Positions 1 through 4,365 of a DNA stretch of 9,358 nucleotides are shown piece after piece; position 1 is the stretch's first letter; every line of letters begins with the position of its first letter. A program made the position numbers and the translations under genes. Source of the stretch: an uncultured Bacilli bacterium (GTDB taxonomy: Bacteria > Bacillota_I > Bacilli_A > RF39 > UBA660). Location: the NCBI GenBank assembly GCA_947630095.1, contig CANRGI010000038.1, positions 1-9,358 of the forward strand, written 5' to 3'. The notes below the pieces were generated by a model that was given only the letters and a program-made list of their open reading frames with translations, searched no databases and was not told the DNA's origin.

Positions 1-22
1 TTCATTAGAAATTAGGTACAAT
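1..22 (+). repeat. Left copy of a 22-bp inverted repeat shared with the ligA promoter
   Basis: Positions 1-22 match the reverse complement of 9285-9306 at 21 of 22 bases; the only difference is A14 against T. The match is cut on the left by the window edge, so the true repeat may be longer. On the right it stops at the TACAAT box. It could be a shared promoter motif, a dispersed repeat, or chance in AT-rich DNA. Confidence 0.5.
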
Positions 23-61
23 GACGTTATACCATTTTTTGAGGATCAAAAAATGCCATAA
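2..61 (+). CDS. Possible C-terminal fragment of a gene entering from the left edge
   Basis: An open frame begins at the window edge and runs for 19 codons to a TAA at 59-61. It reads SLEIRYNDVI then PFFEDQKMP. The start would lie outside the window, so only a C-terminus could be present. The mix of aromatic and charged residues looks protein-like, but the frame is far too short for a family call. I considered a transposase tail and cannot support it. The same frame is open in the near-identical 22-bp copy upstream of ligA (SLEIWYN). The 3' half of the frame lies inside a long hairpin, so the stretch may be non-coding instead. Confidence 0.3.
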   Translation, partial: SLEIRYNDVIPFFEDQKMP

Positions 62-62
62 C
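26..62. repeat. Long imperfect hairpin at the left edge
   Basis: Positions 27-42 pair with 46-61 at 14 of 16 positions around a 3-nt GGA loop. The only disruption is a 2x2 internal loop (31-32 against 56-57), and G26-C62 adds a closing pair. The arms are built around CATTTTTTGA and TCAAAAAATG. There is no T-run after the stem on the plus strand, so it is not a standard intrinsic terminator. It could be an RNA structure, a mobile-element end, or a weak terminator of the gene entering from the left. Confidence 0.6.
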
Positions 63-127
63 TCGCTAAACATTATATCATATTTTAATTTTTTTATTAA
101 TATATAAATGATTAACAACTTCATTAT

Positions 128-156
128 TTGCTAATCAGTATTATAAATGCTATAAT
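128..156 (+). promoter_or_regulatory. Sigma-A-type promoter of the DUF6624 gene, extended -10
   Basis: The -35 box is TTGCTA (128-133, 4/6 to consensus) and the -10 box is a perfect TATAAT (151-156), separated by 17 bp. A TGC directly before the -10 makes it an extended -10 promoter. The ribosome binding site AAAGGA (167-172) and the ATG at 181 follow. The AT-rich stretch 62-127 between the left hairpin and this promoter holds no gene I can see. Confidence 0.75.
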
Positions 157-180
157 TTAGTATATGAAAGGAATAAAAAA

Positions 181-726
181 ATGAGTGAACAAGAAAAACT
201 TATAAAAGAATTAGAAGATATTTATAAACAAGACCAAATGTATAGAACCACACTTAACTATGAAGAAAATTCAAATCAAGTTAAAGATATATTGAATAAA
301 ACAAATTTGTTAGATAAACAAAATTTAGAAAGAGTTGAACATATAATAGAAAAATATGGAATTAACTCTATCCCTAATAGAAATGAAAGTAACTTTAAAG
401 CCAATTTAGCCGTTTTCTTAGTATTACAACACGCTGATTTACCAATTCGTTTAAAATATATTGACTTAATAAAAGAGGCAGTTAACAAAGGCAGATTAGA
501 TAGTTCTTATTTAGCAACAATGAAAGATAGAAACTTAGTTGATATTGGCGAAAAACAAATTTATGGAACGCAATTAGAATTTAACAATGAAACAAAAAAA
601 TATGAAGTATTACCTATAAAAGATATAGAAAATTTAGACAAATTAAGACACAGTGTTGGTTTAGAACCAATGGAAAAGATGCTTTCAGATTATGACCTAA
701 CTTTAAATGATATTTATAAAAAATAA
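181..726 (+). CDS. DUF6624 domain-containing protein
   Basis: This 181-residue soluble protein has no signal peptide or membrane segment. It matches the DUF6624 pattern as I know it: an early DQ-x-x-R (residues 18-22), the core FLVLQHADLPIRLKY (79-93), a KDRNLVDIGEKQIYGTQ block (115-131), and a C-terminal IKDIENLDKLRHSVGLEPM stretch (146-164). The family is widespread in bacteria and I know of no established biochemical function. The gene is a single cistron with its own extended -10 promoter, AAAGGA ribosome binding site and terminator. It converges on the DUF4143 ATPase, with no sign of a functional link. The family call is fairly secure; the role is unknown. Confidence 0.85.
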   Translation: MSEQEKLIKELEDIYKQDQMYRTTLNYEENSNQVKDILNKTNLLDKQNLERVEHIIEKYGINSIPNRNESNFKANLAVFLVLQHADLPIRLKYIDLIKEAVNKGRLDSSYLATMKDRNLVDIGEKQIYGTQLEFNNETKKYEVLPIKDIENLDKLRHSVGLEPMEKMLSDYDLTLNDIYKK

Positions 727-759
727 GATACCACATTTAAAAATTACTATAAAATAGAG

Positions 760-790
760 AAAGATTACTATAAAAAAGTCAGTAATCTTT
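760..790. terminator. Shared bidirectional terminator between DUF6624 gene and ATPase gene
   Basis: A perfect 10-bp stem (AAAGATTACT at 760-769, AGTAATCTTT at 781-790) encloses an 11-nt loop. A/T-rich flanks give short U-rich tails in both directions, TCTTTTATT on plus and TCTTTCTCTATTTT on minus. It sits between two convergent genes and overlaps the last codons and the TGA stop (779-781) of the ATPase gene. The motif ATTACTATAAAA also occurs twice, at 743-754 and 765-776. Confidence 0.75.
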
Positions 791-1990
791 TATTAACCAC
801 TCTATTATATTTTTATGTATAATTCCATCTTGTGACATATCAAGTTTATCCATAGATAAAACATATTTAGGATAATTATCATTTATATTTTCATAAACTC
901 CAAATTCTCTTTTAATAACTTTTTCGTCTATTAAATAATAACAAACTTGATAATATTCTTTATTCCCATCTTTAATAGCAATAAAATCTATCTCTCCATT
1001 ATCAATATTACCTACTCTAACATCATAACCTCTATAAATAAGTTCATTATATACTATATTTTCTAAATATGCTCCCATCTGTTCTTTCTTAGATACATTA
1101 GCCACACTACCTAACCCTAAATCAGTTAAATAATATTTATATTTTCCAGTTAATATCCTTTTACCCCTGACATCATATCTATCCAATTTTTCTATCAAGT
1201 GTGCTTTACACATATACTCTAAATAATTATAAATTGTAGTATTACTTATTTTTCTACTATCATTACCCTCAAAATACCTAACTAAACTTTGAACAGAAAA
1301 AGTTTGAGACGGAGTTGTTACTATATATTCTACTATTCTATTAAATAAATCTAAGTCTGTAATATTAAATCTATTTATTATATCTTTAATTATTATTGAA
1401 TTGTATACATCCATCAAATAAGTTCTAATCTCTGTATCTTCTTTTAAATTAAACCTCTGAGGAAGTCCTCCCCATTTAACATAATCATAAAATGCTTCTT
1501 CTAATTTATATATATTCATTTCATAATTTTTAAACTCACAAACTTCTTTAAATGAAAAAGGTCTTATTTTAAAACTTACATATCTTCCAGAAAGTAATGT
1601 AGCAAGTTCTGAAGAAAGTAAATCACTATTAGAACCAGTAATAAAAATAGATACTTTATCTTCATACTTAGCTTTATAAGAATTTATCACTTTTTCCCAT
1701 TCAGATATATTTTGAATTTCGTCAAAAAATAAATAATATTTATCTTCATTTACAATTCTTTCTTTAATATACTTATCTAAATCTTTATATGTTTTTATAT
1801 ATGAATAATCTATTAATTCAAAATTAACATAAATAATATTTTCCTCTTTAACTCCAGTATCTTTTATTTCATTAATTATTTGTTTTAAAATTACAGACTT
1901 ACCACATCTTCTAATTCCAGTAATAACTTTAACTAAATCTTGATTATAAAAAGGTCTTATCTTATTTAAATATTCTTCCCTTATTACCAT
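779..1990 (-). CDS. AAA_14 / DUF4143 family ATP-binding protein
   Basis: This 403-residue protein has the standard length and layout of the AAA_14-DUF4143 ATPases. The Walker A motif is GIRRCGKS (25-32, K31). Walker B is YYLFFDEIQ (85-93, D90/E91). A sensor-like TGSNSDLL follows at 118-125, then GRY (135-137) and RPFSF (143-147). The C-terminal DUF4143 region has a winged-helix-like middle (about 205-290) and a nuclease-fold-like end with GEIDFIAI (332-339) and YYQVCYYL (346-353). The IQV/EVK lysine of active PD-(D/E)XK nucleases is not evident. These proteins are common in bacteria and archaea and are often mobile; their physiological role is unsettled. The ATG at 1990 follows a perfect AGGAGG (1997-2003). 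The stop is TGA. The gene stands alone with a near-consensus promoter. Confidence 0.92.
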   Translation of the reverse strand: MVIREEYLNKIRPFYNQDLVKVITGIRRCGKSVILKQIINEIKDTGVKEENIIYVNFELIDYSYIKTYKDLDKYIKERIVNEDKYYLFFDEIQNISEWEKVINSYKAKYEDKVSIFITGSNSDLLSSELATLLSGRYVSFKIRPFSFKEVCEFKNYEMNIYKLEEAFYDYVKWGGLPQRFNLKEDTEIRTYLMDVYNSIIIKDIINRFNITDLDLFNRIVEYIVTTPSQTFSVQSLVRYFEGNDSRKISNTTIYNYLEYMCKAHLIEKLDRYDVRGKRILTGKYKYYLTDLGLGSVANVSKKEQMGAYLENIVYNELIYRGYDVRVGNIDNGEIDFIAIKDGNKEYYQVCYYLIDEKVIKREFGVYENINDNYPKYVLSMDKLDMSQDGIIHKNIIEWLIKDY

Positions 1991-2009
1991 ATCAATTCCT
2001 CCTATATAT

Positions 2010-2038
2010 ATTATATATTAAATACTTTATAAAGTCAA
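2010..2038 (-). promoter_or_regulatory. Near-consensus sigma-A promoter of the DUF4143 ATPase gene
   Basis: Read on the minus strand, TTGACT (2038-2033, 5/6) is followed by exactly 17 bp and a perfect TATAAT (2015-2010). The AGGAGG ribosome binding site begins a few bases further on, so the predicted leader is very short. This is the best-matching promoter in the window. Confidence 0.85.
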
Positions 2039-2040
2039 TT

Positions 2041-2103
2041 TTTTATCATACGTAGTAAAGAATTACATTTTTTAACATTTTTTTACTCTACACAGTAAAA
2101 AAA
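2041..2103. promoter_or_regulatory. Palindromic AGTAAA element upstream of the ATPase promoter
   Basis: A perfect inverted repeat (TTTTTTTACT at 2078-2087, AGTAAAAAAA at 2094-2103) flanks a 6-bp centre, CTACAC. A related half-site, TACGTAGTAAA (2049-2059), lies 40 bp closer to the promoter, against TACACAGTAAA (2089-2099): 9 of 11 identical. The proximal site abuts the -35 box. Neither strand has a U-tract after the palindrome, so it is not a terminator. An operator or A-tract upstream activating element is the simplest reading, but this is inference. Confidence 0.45.
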
Positions 2104-2112
2104 TATTTTATT

Positions 2113-2146
2113 ATAAATAAAAAGAACTGATATTTCTATCAATTCT
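2113..2146 (-). terminator. Intrinsic terminator of tRNA-Trp
   Basis: On the minus strand the stem AGAATTGATA / TATCAGTTCT (10 pairs, one of them G-U) closes a GAAA tetraloop (loop 2136-2133). The run TTTTTATTT follows at once (2122-2114). It lies about 36 bp after the tRNA 3' end and ends that single-gene transcript. Confidence 0.9.
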
Positions 2147-2181
2147 AATTTATTTAAAAGCATTATACCTTATTATTTATA

Positions 2182-2255
2182 TGGCAGGGGATAAGTGAAT
2201 CGAACACTTATCTAAAGTTTTGGAGACTCCTATTTTACCATTAAACTAATCCCCT
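2182..2255 (-). tRNA. tRNA-Trp (anticodon CCA)
   Basis: The 74-nt gene folds into a full cloverleaf. The 7-bp acceptor is AGGGGAT / ATCCCCT. The D-arm has a 4-bp stem. The anticodon stem GGAGT / ACTTT carries the loop CTCCAAA, giving anticodon CCA. A 4-nt variable loop is followed by the T-arm AAGTG-TTCGATT-CACTT. The discriminator is G, as expected for bacterial tRNA-Trp, and CCA is encoded. Anticodon CCA reads TGG only, in line with TGA being a stop here. It is a single-gene unit with its own promoter and terminator. Confidence 0.97.
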
Positions 2256-2274
2256 ATCTCCAAGCAACATAGTT

Positions 2275-2280
2275 ATTTTA
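2275..2280 (-). promoter_or_regulatory. -10 box of the tRNA-Trp promoter
   Basis: On the minus strand, TGATAAAAT gives an extended -10 (TG, one base, then TAAAAT, 5/6) about 20 bp before the tRNA 5' end, a usual distance for tRNA genes. The expected -35 region is a T-rich tract (TTTTAT) without a good match, so the promoter probably leans on the extended -10. Confidence 0.5.
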
Positions 2281-2326
2281 TCACACTTATAAAAAAAATA
2301 AAAGTTTTTTTTGCATCTTCTTATCC

Positions 2327-2349
2327 AAAATAGATTATTAATCTATTTT
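2327..2349 (-). terminator. Palindrome at the end of the DNA glycosylase gene, possible terminator
   Basis: A 23-bp near-perfect palindrome (AAAATAGATTA and its complement around one T) overlaps the TAG stop at 2345-2343. It can form a 9-bp hairpin with a 5-nt loop and ends in TTTT on the minus strand. Further on, an A8 / T8 pair (2291-2298 with 2305-2312) may act as a backup U-tract. The fit to an intrinsic terminator is fair, not strong. Confidence 0.5.
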
Positions 2350-2822
2350 TCTAATGTATCTTTAATAATTTCATACTCTTTAACTAAATCTTCTAAACTC
2401 TTACTAGCATAAGCACTTGATGTACTAGATAAATAATAAGCCTCTATTTTAATTTTAGGTAATATATATTTATTATATAAACTTAATGCTTTCTTACCCT
2501 CAACAAAAATCTTTTTTATATTTGCATTTTTTAGTATTAATTTTATATTATTTACTTTTATATTCTTTATTGTCGCATCACTTGACCCTTCTATTTCACA
2601 AGACTTTATAACATCCCACAAAGCAATTTTATGACGCAACAAAAACTCACGTTTATCTTCTATTTCTTCATTAAATAATTTAGATAAAATTTTCCAAAAT
2701 CTATTCTGAGGGTGTGAATAATACATAACTGCTTCTCTTGATTTAATACTTGGAAAAGAACCTAATATAAGTATTTCACTCTTACTATCATATATAGGTT
2801 CAATATTATGAACTATCCTCAT
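2343..2822 (-). CDS. Hypoxanthine-DNA glycosylase (UDG superfamily, family 6)
   Basis: This 159-residue cytosolic repair enzyme is predicted to remove hypoxanthine, formed by adenine deamination, from DNA at the start of base excision repair. The N-terminal ILILGSFPSIKSRE (17-30) and HPQNRFW (37-43) blocks are typical of the DNA-deoxyinosine glycosylase family. From memory, the catalytic residue of the studied archaeal enzyme is an Asn at about position 39, so N40 here fits. LWDVIKSCEIEGSSDATIKN (68-87) is the conserved middle block. The late active-site loop reads LSSTSSAYA (131-139), where I expect LPSTSPAN, so two residues deviate. Length is normal. The ATG follows AGGAGG by 7 bases. The stop is TAG. 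The gene diverges from the cell-wall hydrolase gene. Confidence 0.88.
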   Translation of the reverse strand: MRIVHNIEPIYDSKSEILILGSFPSIKSREAVMYYSHPQNRFWKILSKLFNEEIEDKREFLLRHKIALWDVIKSCEIEGSSDATIKNIKVNNIKLILKNANIKKIFVEGKKALSLYNKYILPKIKIEAYYLSSTSSAYASKSLEDLVKEYEIIKDTLEK

Positions 2823-2840
2823 AAAAAAGCCTCCTTTAAT

Positions 2841-2869
2841 AGAATATCAAAAAAATTAACTTTTTTCAA
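2841..2869 (-). promoter_or_regulatory. Promoter of the DNA glycosylase gene
   Basis: On the minus strand, TTGAAA (2869-2864, 5/6) and TATTCT (2846-2841, 4/6) are separated by 17 bp, with TGA directly before the -10 (extended -10). It overlaps the divergent promoter region of the hydrolase gene. Confidence 0.65.
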
Positions 2870-2886
2870 TTACCTTAACATATAAT
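2856..2886 (+). promoter_or_regulatory. Promoter of the cell-wall hydrolase gene
   Basis: A perfect TATAAT (2881-2886) lies 15 bp before the ATG, and a TTAACT (2856-2861, 4/6) lies 19 bp upstream, a long spacer. The ribosome binding site AGGTGA (2892-2897) follows directly, so the leader would be only a few bases. The -35 region physically overlaps the divergent glycosylase promoter. Confidence 0.5.
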
Positions 2887-2901
2887 AATATAGGTGATTT
2901 T

Positions 2902-3324
2902 ATGTTAATTAATTATACAGATAAAGAATTAGATTTATGTGCAAGACTTATGAGAGCAGAAGCGCAAGCCGAAGGAGATTTAGGTATGCTTATGGTAGGT
3001 AATGTCATAGTTAATCGTGCCTTAGCAGACTGCCTTGATTTTAAAAACATAAGAACTATTACAGATGCTATATATCAAAAAAATCAATTTTCAGGTACAA
3101 CAAGTCCTTTATTCTTCCAGTCTTCTAATTCAAAAGAAAAAGACCTAGCCAAAAGAGTATTAAAAGGAGAATACTATCACCCAGCCACTAATGCACTTTG
3201 GTTTTATGCCCCTGCTAAAGGAGAAAGTTGTAAAACTACTTGGTATAATCAAAAAAATTCTGGCAGATATAAAAATCATTGCTTTTACATACCAGATGCA
3301 GGAGTTTGTAAAGAATTGCACTAA
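2902..3324 (+). CDS. CwlJ/SleB-type cell-wall hydrolase
   Basis: This 140-residue protein is almost entirely one Hydrolase_2 (SleB/CwlJ) domain. It starts with YTDKELDLCARLMRAEAQAEG (5-25), where E20 is the likely catalytic glutamate. VGNVIVNRAL (32-41), the NQFSG block (61-65), ALWFYAP (98-104) and the closing GRYKNHCFYIPD (121-132) also fit the family. Relatives cleave peptidoglycan; in endospore formers they open the spore cortex. There is no signal peptide or membrane segment, as in CwlJ (about 142 residues), so the exit route is unclear. The start has an AGGTGA ribosome binding site. The stop overlaps the end of a candidate antisense small RNA. A role in germination cannot be shown from this window. 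Confidence 0.85.
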   Translation: MLINYTDKELDLCARLMRAEAQAEGDLGMLMVGNVIVNRALADCLDFKNIRTITDAIYQKNQFSGTTSPLFFQSSNSKEKDLAKRVLKGEYYHPATNALWFYAPAKGESCKTTWYNQKNSGRYKNHCFYIPDAGVCKELH

Positions 3325-3413
3325 AAAAGAGGAAATATCCATACACAACAGTCTTACTATGACTGACTTTAAAAACTAAAAGTTTATAAAGTTTTTTTAA
3401 GATTATTTCCTCT
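3323..3413 (-). ncRNA. Candidate structured small RNA, three-way junction
   Basis: On the minus strand, AGAGGAAATAATC (3413-3401) pairs with GATATTTCCTCT (3339-3328), giving 12 pairs with one bulged base (P1). Inside, two hairpins abut without any linker. P2 is ACTTTA-t-AAACT-ttt-AGTTT-t-TAAAGT (3392-3366). P3 is CAGTC-ATAGTAA-GACTG (3365-3349). Single-stranded joints UUAAAAAA and UUGUGUAUG connect them to P1. TTTTTT follows the closing stem at once (3328-3323). A minus-strand promoter ends exactly where P1 begins. I recognise no known RNA family. The fold, promoter and U-tract are seen directly; that it is transcribed is inference. Confidence 0.5.
3366..3398 (+). terminator. Intrinsic terminator of the cell-wall hydrolase gene
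   Basis: ACTTTA (3366-3371) and AAACT (3373-3377) pair with AGTTT (3381-3385) and TAAAGT (3387-3392). This gives 11 pairs with one A-A mismatch and an AAA loop, followed on the plus strand by TTTTTT. It is the same sequence as hairpin P2 of the candidate minus-strand RNA, so it may serve both strands. Confidence 0.75.
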
Positions 3414-3419
3414 ACATAC

Positions 3420-3448
3420 ATATTATCATATCTAATATATAAATGCAA
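3420..3448 (-). promoter_or_regulatory. Promoter candidate of the small RNA
   Basis: On the minus strand, TTGCAT (3448-3443, 4/6) and TAATAT (3425-3420, 4/6) are 17 bp apart, with TGA directly before the -10 (extended -10). The base 7 nt past the -10 is position 3413, the first paired base of the RNA fold. The boxes are modest, but the geometry is exact. Confidence 0.5.
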
Positions 3449-3467
3449 CAACTTTTTTTATTTTTTA

Positions 3468-3497
3468 AAGAAAAAATGACAAACGTCACTTCTTCTT
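3468..3497 (-). terminator. Terminator of the sensor-YihY operon
   Basis: On the minus strand the last codons and TGA stop of the yihY-like gene form the left arm of a stem. AAGAAGAAGTGAC pairs with GTCATTTTTTCTT around a GTTT loop (3484-3481), 13 pairs including two G-U. The core stem is followed by TTTTTT within its own right arm. A compact terminator fused to the stop codon is the likely reading. Confidence 0.65.
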
Positions 3498-4364
3498 ACT
3501 TGCTTTTACTTTTTCTTCTAATTCTTTTAATTTAATAGTATTAGTTTTCTCTATCTGCTCACTTACATTTCTATAATTCATACTAAGCCCCATAACAAAT
3601 ACAAAAGCAAGTATATACATCCATATCATTAATACTACTATTGTACTTAGTCCAGCATAATAAATATTATAATGTGCCATATGTTTTATAAAGTATGAAT
3701 ACACCATTGTTGCAACAAACCATAGTAAAGTAGTAAATATAGCCCCTTTATTGACATAGGCAGCCTTTACTTTATCGTCAGGCGCTATTATATAAATGAA
3801 TTTTATAGCATAAAATATTACTATCAAAGTTATCGGAATTTTTAAAACGGGATAAAGTATTCCAATCGCATCTACTATTTTATTATTAACTCCCATACTA
3901 TCACAAATACTTAAAATTTGCTCACCAAATAAAGGCACTATTAACAAGAACAAAAATAGTAAAAATATAACAGCAGTTATCAAAAACGCTTTTAATCTTC
4001 TTTTAAAGAAATGAGCATTTTCTATATTAAAAACATTATTAGATGCTATTATAATTGAATTACTTCCATTACTTGCTATATAAAAAGCCATAAATAAATA
4101 CACTAAATATCCAAAAGAAAGACTTTGTTTTGTTACCATAGGTGTAAGCAAATTCATAAGTTCAGTACTGAAGTTGTTTTCTATAAATTCTGTTATAAAT
4201 GAAGCAGAAAGATTAAAGGAAGTCGCTACTAATAATACTATTGATATTATAGGCACAGCAGAAAGCACAAAGTAATACGCTAATGTGCTTGGTAAAGTGA
4301 GCATATAAGGTCTACCCATAATATCTATTATATTTTTAACGAATTCTTTAATCTTACTAATCAT
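3486..4364 (-). CDS. YihY/BrkB family integral membrane protein
   Basis: This 292-residue protein has about six hydrophobic segments, roughly residues 24-46, 83-105, 127-147, 170-195, 207-225 and 240-262. The family signature is clear in the N-terminal LPSTLAYYFVLSAVPII (24-40) and the late YYAGLSTIVVLMIWMYILAF (235-254) ending in GLSMN (259-263). The lysine-rich tail (272-292) should be cytoplasmic. These proteins were once annotated as ribonuclease BN by mistake; the family's transport role is not settled. The gene is last of a three-gene operon. Its ATG lies one base after the TAA of the sensor gene, and its ribosome binding site AAAGGGG (4371-4377) lies inside that gene, so the two are translationally coupled. 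The stop is TGA, inside the terminator stem. Confidence 0.9.
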   Translation of the reverse strand: MISKIKEFVKNIIDIMGRPYMLTLPSTLAYYFVLSAVPIISIVLLVATSFNLSASFITEFIENNFSTELMNLLTPMVTKQSLSFGYLVYLFMAFYIASNGSNSIIIASNNVFNIENAHFFKRRLKAFLITAVIFLLFLFLLIVPLFGEQILSICDSMGVNNKIVDAIGILYPVLKIPITLIVIFYAIKFIYIIAPDDKVKAAYVNKGAIFTTLLWFVATMVYSYFIKHMAHYNIYYAGLSTIVVLMIWMYILAFVFVMGLSMNYRNVSEQIEKTNTIKLKELEEKVKASKKK

Positions 4365-4365
4365 A

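Noticed and set aside
53..61. Mini-ORF ATG CCA TAA behind GAGGATC as a leader peptide
   Set aside because: Two codons only, the same bases continue a longer open frame, and no gene follows closely enough to be controlled by it.
276..488. 70-codon minus-strand frame inside the DUF6624 gene
   Set aside because: Shadow of a well-supported family gene; no ribosome binding site or domain.
779..781. TGA read as tryptophan (Mycoplasma-type code), which would extend the ATPase by 14 residues
   Set aside because: Trp codons in the genes are TGG, the tRNA has anticodon CCA, and both TGA-ended proteins (ATPase and YihY) stop at a natural family length next to a terminator.
2078..2103. Second terminator for tRNA-Trp
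   Set aside because: The stem is not followed by a U-tract on either strand, and a clear terminator with a GAAA loop lies closer to the tRNA.
3328..3413. MITE with terminal inverted repeats AGAGGAAATA / TATTTCCTCT
   Set aside because: No target-site duplication flanks the repeats, and the promoter, stem and U-tract alignment is better explained by a small RNA.
3160..3451. Short frames on both strands around the end of the hydrolase gene (3160-3348 minus, 3191-3379 plus, 3236-3451 minus)
   Set aside because: They overlap the SleB-type domain or the structured non-coding region and have no protein-like composition.
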